Positions 24,624 to 35,572 of a stretch of DNA of 64,000 bases are shown here, piece after piece; within the stretch, counting starts at the first letter, position 1, and each line of letters begins with the position of its first letter. The stretch is from Marinobacter salinus (lineage in GTDB: Bacteria > Pseudomonadota > Gammaproteobacteria > Pseudomonadales > Oleiphilaceae), in NCBI RefSeq assembly GCF_001854125.1, contig NZ_CP017715.1:1426001-1490000 (forward strand), in the 5' to 3' direction. The position numbers and the translations under genes were made by a program. The notes beneath the pieces are model-generated. The model saw only the letters and a list, made by a program, of their open reading frames with translations. It did not search any database and was not told where the DNA came from.

Positions 24624-25094
24624 ATGGCTCCAATTGATGAACTGAAACACGCTCTTTCTCAGGATGTCCAGCAACTGCAAGAACTGGAGGACATCCTTCT
24701 CAAGGAGAAAACCTGCCTGGCATCGTCAGATATACGCGCACTGGATGCTCTGACCGCCGAAAAAAATCAATTGCTGAGCGAGATCCGCGAACGGGCGAAA
24801 CAGAAAATTCGTACGCTTGTTGCTATGGGCTACCGACCGGATAGCGGGGAGCCCTCACGCTTTATTCGCAGCGCAGGCCTGACCGAACTCTACAGCCTCT
24901 GGAAAGAGGCAGATGTCAAAATGTCGGTGTGCCAGACACTCAACCATAATAACGGTCGAATCATGAGCCACCTTCAGAAACGGCTCTCCCGCCTTACAGA
25001 TATTTTTCGGGGCGCAACCGCCCAGCAAAAGCTTTATGGTGCAAAAGGAGAACACACGTCGGTATCAAGCCGGACCATTCTTGCGAGCGCCTGA
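24624..25094 (+). CDS. flgN: Flagellar export chaperone FlgN
   Basis: This is 156 residues, almost all alpha-helical, with heptad-rich stretches (LSQDVQQLQELEDILLKEKT, DALTAEKNQLLSEIRERAKQ) and a C-terminal region binding hook-associated proteins. FlgN escorts FlgK and FlgL to the flagellar export gate. It is paired with flgM upstream and followed by an intrinsic terminator, closing the operon. Confidence 0.9.
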   Translation: MAPIDELKHALSQDVQQLQELEDILLKEKTCLASSDIRALDALTAEKNQLLSEIRERAKQKIRTLVAMGYRPDSGEPSRFIRSAGLTELYSLWKEADVKMSVCQTLNHNNGRIMSHLQKRLSRLTDIFRGATAQQKLYGAKGEHTSVSSRTILASA

Positions 25095-25120
25095 AACACT
25101 GACGTGTCCTTGAATAAGAT

Positions 25121-25143
25121 GCCCGGCAGGACCGGGCGTTTTC
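25121..25143 (+). terminator. Terminator of flgMN
   Basis: GCCCGG, loop CAGGA, CCGGGC, then GTTTTC lies 26 bp after the flgN stop. The T-run is short, so this is a moderate-strength intrinsic terminator. Confidence 0.65.
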
Positions 25144-25173
25144 GTGTCAGGAGCCCCGCCCCGCCCGAACCGC

Positions 25174-25914
25174 TCATCGTGTGTAGATAGTTATCCTGGA
25201 ATCGGGATGGAACCGGACGTCGTTGATGCTCACATTGCCCATTGACGGGGAATGATTCCCGCTGACCCGTATGTTGTCCATCCGGATTTCCTCAATACGC
25301 TCCGGAAAAGCCAGCATGAGCGCGCCGTCCTTCCGAACACTGTAGCTCGGCTCTCCATCGCGGTAATGGACTCCGGAAATCGTGAGATCGGAATCAAGAA
25401 AGTTCAGCACCGGCACGAAGATGTGAGCAGTGAGTTTAATACCTTCAATCACATCGACCGACGATTCCTGACTCTCATCCGTTGTACCGGGAACCATTGC
25501 CGAGACACTCGCAACCCGTTGCAGCAGACCCGGATCAGCCTGGCCGGATACTTCTGAGAGCTCGTCCTCAGTCAACGGGGCCAGGCCACCGGCCTCAAAA
25601 AGCTCACCTGCCGGATCGCTCGCCCGCGCGGCCTCGGCGTTGTTGCTGGCCGCGAAGCTCACCAAAGGCTGAAAAGGTAGGGCAACCATGGTTACCAACG
25701 CTGCCGTATTGCGGTACCGGGCCTGATGTTTAAGGACCCGATATAACTCTTTCTCCGTGACCCAGCCGCACTGGATAAACACTTCACCCAGACGTTGACC
25801 GGTTTCTCTCTGGAGGTTAAGCCCTTCTTCCAACTGAACCTCTGAAAGATACCCACGATTGATTAACAATCGTCCTAGCCGTGATTTTTCTTCAAATCCT
25901 TGGCGGACTCTCAC
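25174..25914 (-). CDS. MshEN (GspE N-terminal)-domain membrane protein of unknown function
   Basis: This is 246 residues. Residues about 10-65 match the MshEN/T2SSE-N helical domain normally found at the start of secretion or pilus ATPases: LGRLLINRGYLSEVQLEEGL, GQRLGEVFIQCGWVTEKELY. No ATPase follows. A hydrophobic segment comes next (about 70-90), then PLTEDELSEVSGQ (about 113-125), a short motif seen near the N-terminus of several surface or pilus-associated proteins. A beta-rich C-terminal half follows (LTISGVHYRDGEPSYSVRKD, MDNIRVSG). It is a single gene. A predicted cytoplasmic domain, one membrane helix and an external beta domain is an unusual layout. Confidence 0.75.
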   Translation of the reverse strand: MRVRQGFEEKSRLGRLLINRGYLSEVQLEEGLNLQRETGQRLGEVFIQCGWVTEKELYRVLKHQARYRNTAALVTMVALPFQPLVSFAASNNAEAARASDPAGELFEAGGLAPLTEDELSEVSGQADPGLLQRVASVSAMVPGTTDESQESSVDVIEGIKLTAHIFVPVLNFLDSDLTISGVHYRDGEPSYSVRKDGALMLAFPERIEEIRMDNIRVSGNHSPSMGNVSINDVRFHPDSRITIYTR

Positions 25915-26101
25915 ACTTCTCTCCTTTGCGGTCGTGAAAACCGTACATCCCGGCCCGGCATGAAATCAGGGTGTTATCGATAATGATGAGACTAGCTGAT
26001 TACGGCCACTAAGCCCCGGAGGTTAACCGAAATTTCGCGATAATCTGTTAACATCCTGCTTCAGCTAACTGAACCTGTGAATTATTACAGGAAAGATCTC
26101 T

Positions 26102-26749
26102 ATGGCTAACCCAAAGAGCGCACGACAAATGACAAATACGGTAAAAACAATGCGTAATGTGATCCCTGCCCTGATTCTGGCGCTTACAGTCTTGGTGCCG
26201 ACAACATCCGCCTGGGCAGAACCCGTAAATAAGCCCTCATCTGCGGCCCTGCCCCAAGTGAGGGTTGTAACCAGCGCGGGCGCATTTGAACTGCAACTGC
26301 GGCCAGACGTAGCACCCGAAACCGTCAGAAACTTCCTCGAGTATGTCCGGAGCGGCTTCTATGATGGGACCGTGTTTCATCGCGTCATACCCGGATTCAT
26401 GATTCAAGGTGGCGGATTCACGTCAGAACTGTCCCGGAAATCAACCCGCGCGCCCATAGCTAATGAGGCCAGTCCCACCCTGCCCAACCTCCGCGGCACC
26501 ATTTCCATGGCCCGCACCAATGCTCCGGACTCCGCCACCTCCCAGTTTTTTATCAACGTCGTTGATAACCCATTCCTGGATAAAGGTGTCAGGGGCGCCG
26601 GTTATGCTGTGTTCGGCAAGGTAACGGATGGGTTGGGGGTGATTGATACCATTGCCAACTCGAAAACCGGATATTCCGGCGGAATGGCCGATGTACCTCT
26701 TGACCCCATAATGATTCAAAGTGTCTCCGTTCTGGAGTCCGCCAAATAG
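26102..26749 (+). CDS. Cyclophilin-type peptidyl-prolyl isomerase, periplasmic
   Basis: This is 215 residues. A signal peptide ends near TSAWA (about residue 38), and the cyclophilin core follows: YDGTVFHRVIPGFMIQGGGF, then SMARTNAPDSATSQFFINVV and GYAVFGKVTDG. The catalytic Arg of FHRVIPGFMIQGG and the Gln of SQFFINV are present. It isomerises proline bonds of exported proteins. The first ATG has a good AGGAAAG ribosome-binding site, though the signal would look more normal from a later Met (MTNTVK or MRNVIP). It precedes mnmC by 4 bp. Confidence 0.92.
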   Translation: MANPKSARQMTNTVKTMRNVIPALILALTVLVPTTSAWAEPVNKPSSAALPQVRVVTSAGAFELQLRPDVAPETVRNFLEYVRSGFYDGTVFHRVIPGFMIQGGGFTSELSRKSTRAPIANEASPTLPNLRGTISMARTNAPDSATSQFFINVVDNPFLDKGVRGAGYAVFGKVTDGLGVIDTIANSKTGYSGGMADVPLDPIMIQSVSVLESAK

Positions 26750-26753
26750 CGCC

Positions 26754-28646
26754 ATGGCAAGTCCTAATCTTCCGCCGCAGATTGAGCCCGCCGAGGTCAA
26801 ATGGAAGAACGGTGTCCCGGAGTCAGTCAGATTTGGAGACGTCTATTTCAGTCGTGAAGATGGGCTCAAGGAAACCCGCTATGTCTTTCTGCAACCCAAT
26901 CATCTGGCAGAGCGCTTTGCCGAGGTCCGCCCTGGGGGACAGTTTGTTATAGCGGAAACCGGTTTCGGTACCGGGCTGAACTTCCTGGCAGCATGGCAGG
27001 CCTGGAACGGACAGAAACCGGATTGTACGGCGACACTGCATTTTATTTCTGTAGAGCGATTCCCCCTTACCCGCGACGACCTGATTCATGCCCTGGACCT
27101 CTGGCCCGAATTGGCGGATTTGGCAACAGAACTCATTGAAAATTACCCGCCACTTGTAAAGGGCGCTCATCGTCTGGTGCTTGGGGGTGGCCAGGTTCGG
27201 CTCACGCTGTACTTCGGTGATGTTCTGGAGGCCTGGCAGGCTCTTGAATTTAACGCTGACGCCTGGTTTCTCGACGGCTTTGCGCCCGCCCGCAACCCGG
27301 AAATGTGGCTTGATCGGGCCATTGCACAGGTTCGGGCCCACAGCAGGCCCGGTTCGACCCTGGCCACTTTTACTTCAGTCGGCCGGATACGACGGTCGCT
27401 CGCCGCTGTTGGTTTCAAGGTTCATAAAACCAGAGGCTTTGGCCGGAAAAGGGACATGCTGAGTGGCCTGCTAGAGAATACATGCGAGCCCATGCCTCCG
27501 GGAGGTTCCGATACGATTGCGGTCATTGGGGCCGGCATTGCCGGCTGCCTGCTGGCACGTAATCTGGCCGACCGTGGCACCCCGGTCACGCTTGTGGATA
27601 CCGCCAGCCATCAAGGGACAGCGGCCTCAGGTAATCGCCAGGGAGCAATGTACGTAAAGCTTGGGGTGGAGTTCAATGATCAGACCGAACTAGGGCTGAC
27701 ATCCCTGCTGTTCAGCCAACGCTTCTACGCCCGGTATCGCGACCAATGCTGGCACCCTACTGGCCTCCTCCAACTGGCCTGGAGTGCCCAGGAAGCGGAT
27801 CGTCAGCGGCGGTTTCTGGAACGAAACGCGTACCCGGCAGAAATCTTTTACCCGGTGGACCGGGACGAAGCGAGCCGGTTAACCGGGGTCCAGACACAAA
27901 GCGGAGGCCTCTGGTTTCCGGGCAACGGATGGCTGGAACCCGCCAGGCTCTGTAAAGTGCTTACAGACCATCCCCTGATCACCCGGGTGTTCAACTTCGA
28001 GGTCGGTCGCCTGCTGCCCCTTAACGGTAAGTGGCAGTTATCGGGGCCGGGAGGATCTGACATTAGCGCGCACCGAATTGTGATATGCGCAGGACACCAA
28101 TCCCCGGCACTGATCCCGCTTAATGGCGCATATCGGCTCAAAAGCATTCGCGGGCAGGTCACTCATCTTCCAGATACATCGCTGCAGACGCCGAAGGCGG
28201 TCGTTTGCGGAACCCGGTATCTGAATCCGTCGGACAACGGCATAGCGGTCACCGGTGCCACCTTCGATCTGAGGGACGATAATCCCGAAACGACACCGGA
28301 AAGCCATCACGAAAACCTGACCGAGTTGCAGTCCATGTTGCCCGGCTCCCTGAGCCGGGAAGCCCCCCTTACCGAGTTATCCGAACAGGTCGAAGGGAAA
28401 GTCGCGTTCCGTTGCACGACCCATGACTACCAACCCGTAGCGGGAAAGCTGTGTGACATTGAGGGAAATGAACTGACGGGTGTCTACCTCTTGACGGGGT
28501 TAGGTAGCAAAGGCCTCACCTATGCGCCGTTACTTGCGGAGTACCTCGCAGACGAATTGTCTGGACAGCCCGCCTGCTTACCCAAACGATTGGGGCAGCG
28601 AGTCGGGACCCGCCGTATCCACAAGCCGGATACCCTATCGTCGTAA
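26754..28646 (+). CDS. mnmC: Bifunctional tRNA 5-methylaminomethyl-2-thiouridine protein MnmC
   Basis: This is 630 residues from the ATG at 26754 (MASPNLPPQIEP). An ATG at 26721 would overlap ppiA. The N-terminal methyltransferase domain (DUF752, about 10-235) shows FGTGLNFLAAWQAW and DAWFLDGFAPARNPEMW. The C-terminal FAD oxidoreductase domain starts at the Rossmann motif AVIGAGIAGCLLARNLADRG (about 255). Together they convert cmnm5U to mnm5U at the wobble position of tRNA. Length and domain order are those of the E. coli type protein. Confidence 0.94.
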   Translation: MASPNLPPQIEPAEVKWKNGVPESVRFGDVYFSREDGLKETRYVFLQPNHLAERFAEVRPGGQFVIAETGFGTGLNFLAAWQAWNGQKPDCTATLHFISVERFPLTRDDLIHALDLWPELADLATELIENYPPLVKGAHRLVLGGGQVRLTLYFGDVLEAWQALEFNADAWFLDGFAPARNPEMWLDRAIAQVRAHSRPGSTLATFTSVGRIRRSLAAVGFKVHKTRGFGRKRDMLSGLLENTCEPMPPGGSDTIAVIGAGIAGCLLARNLADRGTPVTLVDTASHQGTAASGNRQGAMYVKLGVEFNDQTELGLTSLLFSQRFYARYRDQCWHPTGLLQLAWSAQEADRQRRFLERNAYPAEIFYPVDRDEASRLTGVQTQSGGLWFPGNGWLEPARLCKVLTDHPLITRVFNFEVGRLLPLNGKWQLSGPGGSDISAHRIVICAGHQSPALIPLNGAYRLKSIRGQVTHLPDTSLQTPKAVVCGTRYLNPSDNGIAVTGATFDLRDDNPETTPESHHENLTELQSMLPGSLSREAPLTELSEQVEGKVAFRCTTHDYQPVAGKLCDIEGNELTGVYLLTGLGSKGLTYAPLLAEYLADELSGQPACLPKRLGQRVGTRRIHKPDTLSS

Positions 28647-28715
28647 TGATTCAGGACTCAAGGTTGCCATGCATCAGCCGTTAAAGAATTAACCAGGGAA
28701 TTGGGAGCAGGACTC

Positions 28716-29348
28716 ATGTCTATTTTTGTCAGTGAACCCGGGAGGCCAGTAGGTACCCGGCTACCGGAAGCTTTTCGGGGGCGGCGTGTCGGGGACGTCA
28801 CAGAGCTGACAGAAAGCCACCCTATCAGCACCAGCCACAGCGACGCTACGGACGCCGAGTTCCAGCAAGCAGCGCAGTCCGGCCGCCACAGGGCACTTGA
28901 GGAGTATGGTGAGGCTGCAGCCGGAGAGCCGAAAGAGCAACGCCCCTATTTGCCAGTTTCCAGGATTTGTTCTCCCACCCTGTACAGCCTTGCTGCCTCG
29001 GCAACCGTTTCTGACGCCCTGACCACGATGGATGAGCACGGTGTGCAGCACATTGTCATTACGGCTGACAACAACGTTGCCGGGCTCGTGGATCGGCGCT
29101 GGTTTCTGGCATGGCTTCACAAACAACAGGTAAGCGGCCTGAACCAGAGTCTTGTTCACATTGAACTACCAGCCTTCCTGACCACGTCTCCGGAAACCGA
29201 CGCGCACCAGCTGGCGAGACTGCTGTTGGCACACCAGCTCAACGCCGCCCTGGTGATCGATAGCTCCGGACAGCCTGCAGGTATAGTCACTAGCACCGAC
29301 TACCTCCGACTCTATGCCAGTGCAGGTCGTCACGAAGGAATCGTCTAG
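28716..29348 (+). CDS. CBS-domain protein
   Basis: This is 210 residues (MSIFVSEPGRPVGTRLPEAF). The first 90 are low-complexity and polar with no fold I recognise. Residues about 95-205 hold a CBS pair: YSLAASATVSDALTTMDEHGVQ, HIVITADNNVAGLVDRRWF and LPAFLTTSPETDAHQLARLL, NAALVIDSSGQPAGIVTSTDYLRLY. Such pairs bind adenine nucleotides and regulate attached or partner proteins; no output domain is fused. The stop overlaps the convergent lipoprotein gene by 4 bases. Confidence 0.8.
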   Translation: MSIFVSEPGRPVGTRLPEAFRGRRVGDVTELTESHPISTSHSDATDAEFQQAAQSGRHRALEEYGEAAAGEPKEQRPYLPVSRICSPTLYSLAASATVSDALTTMDEHGVQHIVITADNNVAGLVDRRWFLAWLHKQQVSGLNQSLVHIELPAFLTTSPETDAHQLARLLLAHQLNAALVIDSSGQPAGIVTSTDYLRLYASAGRHEGIV

Positions 29349-32077
29349 TTCAGCGATGTTAACAGTCTTCCTTCAGGGCTGAGTACTAACAAGAGCCATT
29401 CCTGGCCATGGCGGGTCAGGGCCAGAATTTCGTCGTCCCGATAGTTATCCAGCACCACAATTTCCGAGTCATCAGCATTCAACTGGAACCGCCACTCATT
29501 TTTGAACGGACTCTCCTCCTGAGTTTCATCGTCCTTCACCAGAGATACACGAGCAACAACTCCCTGCTCCTGACCGGTAACAATAGCCTCGCCACTGAAA
29601 TTGCCATCGCTCGCACCTGCCACAACCATATCGCTGCCAAACTCCGACAAGGCTGCAAAACGGTCGCCGGCCTGATCATTGGCATCGTTTAAAGTATAGG
29701 CCCGGCTGACAACGCCATCAGTTGAGTAGCCGAGCAGGAAACCTGCCGGACTCGTCAGCTGGTTTCTCTCCAGTGTGTTGTCTTCATCGCCGTTCTCCAC
29801 AACCGAGTAGGCGCCATCACCGTTACCGATCAACCACAGAATATTGTTTGCATGAGTCCCTTCGGTGACCCTCTCATCGCCCTCGGTTCCGACCTGATAG
29901 ACATTTACATCACCAATGCTGCCAGAAGCACCGTAAAAGAAGGCGTCCACACCTCCAATTACGGTCTCGCCGTTGACGGAACCTTGCGCCGAGCCGAACA
30001 GTATCGGTGAGAGTGGCAAGGCACTGCCTCCGGCTACTGAATCATCCTCCGGTGAACCGATCTGGCGGGTCCAGGCCACCTTTGGAATCTCGTTACTGCC
30101 GTCCACCTCGACATCAATACGCTGAAGGAAGCTGTCAACTCCCCCTGCAGGAACCTGTTCGGGCCAGGCGCCATCTGTTTCTCCGGCGATCAGCACGTAT
30201 CCGTTTTCCGCATTCATCGCGACAGACCGGACAATATCATCATTGGCGGTGCCGGTCCGGGTCGTCCAGCTCTTAACGTACTCCCCGCCATTGCTGGCCG
30301 AATCGTACCAATACCGCGATATCAGAATGTCCTGCCCGCCCATTGCTGAGGTTCCGGCAACGGGCGCATCGGTGTCGTAGGCCACTGCAAACTCGAAACG
30401 GTCGACCTTGGTCGTACCTTCCGAGACCTTGCGTTGAACAGTAGTGATTGCCGGGAACGGCTGAACCAGGCTGTCGCCGGCTCCGGAAACAGCAATTTCC
30501 TGCGACTGTGTACCTTTCTGATCGTATATTCTGACCAGTACCCGATCGTTATCCAGGCTGTCATAACCTGCAACAAAGGTCCGCCCGGAATGAGCAAGTG
30601 CCAGATCGGTAGGAACGAAACCGTCCGATGGGTTCAGAACAAGCGGGGCTGTCAATTCATTGAGACTGACTCGAAGAAGATTCTCATCCGCCGCCCGGGC
30701 GAAGTTCTCACGGCCGGCCTGATACGACTCATTCAGCCCCAAAAGAATAAAACGATCATCCAGGGCCAGGTTGGTATAAGTACCGGCTGGAACCCGGATC
30801 CGAAAGGGAACTTCGTTGACATCTACAGGAAAAACGAGCTCGTCACTTTCGACCCAGCTCCCGTTTTCCCAGCGCTCGGTGACGAACTCTGTTCCCAGTC
30901 TTGCGGTAGAGTCCTCAGAGTGACCCAGCTTTGCACGGATCTCGCTCTCCCTGTCCCCGGTGAGTATCGCTGCGTATTCTCTGACCTCACCAACATTCAT
31001 CGTGTCACGATCCCCTCCGATGGTCGTTTCGAGGGTCAATACAGGCTCATCGTCGTCCACCACAATGTTGGCGCGCACCCCGTTGTTGCTCTCCCCGAGG
31101 CCCGCCAGTCCGGAACGCACTTCAGTCAGTCTGAGCCGGGCAGACTCAGACGGCTCGGGGAAGCTGTCATCGGCCACTTCCAGCCGGATGTAACACTCGG
31201 TAATCCCGGGTTCAAAAGTGACCACACCGCCGGTGAAGACGCCCTCTTCGTCCTGCTGGTAAGTGATGTAATCAAGGTTCTCAAGAAGTCCGTCACTACC
31301 AGAACCGAACGCTACCAGATCCTGTCCGATAATCGCATCGCCGGCGTTGGCATCGCTGGAATCGCACCGCTGGTGGGGCGCACTGAAGCCAGGGTCACAA
31401 TTTGACGCGTCGTATTCGGAGGCCAGTTCAAATGCAACAGCCACCCGTGTCACAGAGGGCTGATCAAGGATAACTTTTACGGCAATCGGGCGGGTCGGAA
31501 TGGTAATATTCGCGGTGGTCGATACCGAGCCATCATCGTTGTACTCGTTAATGGTAAAACTGTGCTCACCCGCGGTTGCGAGGTCAGGCTGAGCGCAATG
31601 CTCACGCCGGCTCTCATCGAGAGTCAGTATCTCACCTTCGGTGTAAGAGTCGGCCTCCAGAGACAAAGGATTGTATTTCACGGTGATATCGAATGGCTGA
31701 ACACCGGCCATACGGCCGTCCGTGGTCACCAGATTGATGTCTTCCTCCCTGCCCAGGTCAGCATCTCCAAGATTGCCGCCTGACAGTCCCGGAACACCAC
31801 GCATGATTACCCCTTGCCGCGCCTTGTTGTTGATATCCTCCAATGCCAGCCACGAGGGCGCGTTGGTCAGGGAGTAATCCAGGATATCCTCGCCGCCGAA
31901 GGCGCCAAAATTGTAATAATATTCCACCCCAAGATAAGCCGTGGCAGGAGGTATACCAAGAACGGTGGGCTGATCGGGATCCTTCTCGGTTTTACAGGCG
32001 ACAACAGACAGGGCGATCAGCACCACGGTGGTCAGCCGAGTGACGGAGACAGTGCGGGAAATTAAATCGGCGCGCAT
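29345..32077 (-). CDS. Large surface lipoprotein with Calx-beta-like domains
   Basis: This is 910 residues, very acidic. The lipobox IALSVVAC puts the lipid Cys at 28. Residues about 40-135 resemble a putative-Ig domain (GVEYYYNFGAFGGED). About 190-350 contains a Calx-beta-like module: DYITYQQDEEGVFTGG, ITECYIRLEVADDSFPEPSE, then NIVVDDDEP. A second related module follows to about 460. The C-terminal half (about 485-910) is built of repeated strands with DQ/DG turns (FVAGYDSLDNDRVLV, VLIAGETDGAWPEQV, DMVVAGASDGNFSG), suggesting a beta-propeller. No enzymatic motif is visible. It is probably an outer-membrane calcium-binding adhesin or envelope protein. Confidence 0.83.
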   Translation of the reverse strand: MRADLISRTVSVTRLTTVVLIALSVVACKTEKDPDQPTVLGIPPATAYLGVEYYYNFGAFGGEDILDYSLTNAPSWLALEDINNKARQGVIMRGVPGLSGGNLGDADLGREEDINLVTTDGRMAGVQPFDITVKYNPLSLEADSYTEGEILTLDESRREHCAQPDLATAGEHSFTINEYNDDGSVSTTANITIPTRPIAVKVILDQPSVTRVAVAFELASEYDASNCDPGFSAPHQRCDSSDANAGDAIIGQDLVAFGSGSDGLLENLDYITYQQDEEGVFTGGVVTFEPGITECYIRLEVADDSFPEPSESARLRLTEVRSGLAGLGESNNGVRANIVVDDDEPVLTLETTIGGDRDTMNVGEVREYAAILTGDRESEIRAKLGHSEDSTARLGTEFVTERWENGSWVESDELVFPVDVNEVPFRIRVPAGTYTNLALDDRFILLGLNESYQAGRENFARAADENLLRVSLNELTAPLVLNPSDGFVPTDLALAHSGRTFVAGYDSLDNDRVLVRIYDQKGTQSQEIAVSGAGDSLVQPFPAITTVQRKVSEGTTKVDRFEFAVAYDTDAPVAGTSAMGGQDILISRYWYDSASNGGEYVKSWTTRTGTANDDIVRSVAMNAENGYVLIAGETDGAWPEQVPAGGVDSFLQRIDVEVDGSNEIPKVAWTRQIGSPEDDSVAGGSALPLSPILFGSAQGSVNGETVIGGVDAFFYGASGSIGDVNVYQVGTEGDERVTEGTHANNILWLIGNGDGAYSVVENGDEDNTLERNQLTSPAGFLLGYSTDGVVSRAYTLNDANDQAGDRFAALSEFGSDMVVAGASDGNFSGEAIVTGQEQGVVARVSLVKDDETQEESPFKNEWRFQLNADDSEIVVLDNYRDDEILALTRHGQEWLLLVLSPEGRLLTSLN

Positions 32078-32267
32078 GAAAAAGTCCGCTTTAAAACGTT
32101 GTTTTTATGGCAGTGCCGACCGGCGAGCGAGCCAGTCGATTTACACACCGTTACAGAACAACGTCATGGTAGCCAATTTACATGAAAGGCGATCTGCGCG
32201 AGTTCTCAGATTCACCCGCCAGCACGTCCCCTTGCGCAAGTGGCACGATGGGCGGGTTTATAGCGTG

Positions 32268-34316
<2,049 letters not shown>

Positions 34317-34330
34317 TCACCTGTCAAAAA

Positions 34331-34357
34331 AATGCCCGGACTCATCATCCGGGCATT
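34331..34357 (-). terminator. Terminator between zipA and ligA
   Basis: Inverted repeat AATGCCCGGA / TCCGGGCATT with a CTCATCA loop is followed on the minus strand by a run of seven T. This is a strong intrinsic terminator 25 bp after the zipA stop. Confidence 0.85.
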
Positions 34358-34381
34358 GTTAATCTTTCATTCACCCTGGGA

Positions 34382-35446
34382 TCAAACCCGCTGGGACCGC
34401 TGTTTACGCTCAAATTCGCGAATCCGCTGGCGACAATGCTCAATGGTTTGGGGCGTCATCACGCTCCGACGCTCGTCTTTCAACTCGCCACCGAGGTTGC
34501 GCACCACGCACTGGGCTGTCTCCAGCATGAAATCAAAAGCCTGGAGCGCGTTGGACGGCCCCGGCATGCTCATGAAAAAACTGATTCCGGGCGTTGTCAG
34601 CGACTCGATATCCGATGGCTTGAACGTACCCGGTTCCACCGCATTGGCAACACTGAACTGGACAGGACTGGTAGTGTCTGCAGCTTCATGACGATGGTAG
34701 ATGTCCATGTCGCCATGTTCGAGTCCACAGGCTTCAAAGAGGTCCTTTAACGCAGGCCCCCTGAAATCCTCGCCGTTGCGGGCCAGCACGTTAATAACGA
34801 CAACTTCCCGGGCTTCCGGACGGTTGGCACCGGCCAGAGGTTGCCTGCTGTTGCGACTTACCGGTTCCCGACGGGCCGTATCTTCCTCGACCTCTGTGGT
34901 GACTGTCGGCGGTAGCGGCTCGCGATCTTTCCCGGTTACTTCCGGGGCAGCTGACGCAGGCTCAGGGGTGTCCGGAATATCCTCACGGACCACTCGCGGC
35001 TCACCGACGATATCATCATCACCGGGCACTTCATCATCGGCTGCTCCCCAGCCTTCATCGGGTTCGGGATCACGTTCGTCCCGCGAGGAAAAGCCGGACT
35101 CCAGTGCCTCTTCCTCAGGCTCTTCGGGCAGTTTTTCACGACCACTGGTCGATGCCGTGACTGGCCGGGTGGGCTTGGGCTTGGGCGTTCCGAAACGGTC
35201 CGACTTTTCCCGCTTTACATACCCACGCTCTTCGAGAGTGTCCCTGGAAATTGTTCGGGCACCACCGTTGGGAAGCTCCGGGTTAAATTCGTCGTCCAGA
35301 GGCGATTCTTCCAGTTCATCAGCCCCCATACCGGAGGAAATCGCCATTGATTCCTTACGTGCGCGCCGCACACGGCGTATTCCGTCGACGACAATGCCGA
35401 TGATAACCAGGGTACCGATGGCAATTAACCATTCCCTAAGTGACAT
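34382..35446 (-). CDS. zipA: Cell-division protein ZipA
   Basis: This is 354 residues. An N-terminal membrane anchor (about 5-22, LREWLIAIGTLVIIGIVVDG) is followed by RRVRRARKE and a long Pro/Glu/Asp-rich flexible linker (about 40-215). The C-terminal FtsZ-binding domain follows (VVINVLARNGEDFRGPALKD, GISFFMSMPGPSNALQAFDF). It tethers FtsZ to the membrane. The gene lies between smc and ligA, the conserved order in Pseudomonas-like bacteria. Confidence 0.95.
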   Translation of the reverse strand: MSLREWLIAIGTLVIIGIVVDGIRRVRRARKESMAISSGMGADELEESPLDDEFNPELPNGGARTISRDTLEERGYVKREKSDRFGTPKPKPTRPVTASTSGREKLPEEPEEEALESGFSSRDERDPEPDEGWGAADDEVPGDDDIVGEPRVVREDIPDTPEPASAAPEVTGKDREPLPPTVTTEVEEDTARREPVSRNSRQPLAGANRPEAREVVVINVLARNGEDFRGPALKDLFEACGLEHGDMDIYHRHEAADTTSPVQFSVANAVEPGTFKPSDIESLTTPGISFFMSMPGPSNALQAFDFMLETAQCVVRNLGGELKDERRSVMTPQTIEHCRQRIREFERKQRSQRV

Positions 35447-35572
35447 AGTGCTGCTGTCCTGTTTGCAGATTCCGTAACGTTGTTACTCTAAGAAAAGCCC
35501 GTAATGAATACAACGCGCACCGCAACAGATGGCGTTATTGTCATCCTTGTCGATATTATATTCAGGCGGCTC

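Noticed and set aside
32078..32267. 190-bp gap between the 910-residue lipoprotein gene and ligA
   Set aside because: Open frames on the + strand here are continuations of shadows; I see no gene, clear promoter or terminator.
34701..35477. 258-codon + strand open frame rich in Ser
   Set aside because: It is the complement of the Pro/Glu/Asp-rich linker of zipA; low complexity and no start context.
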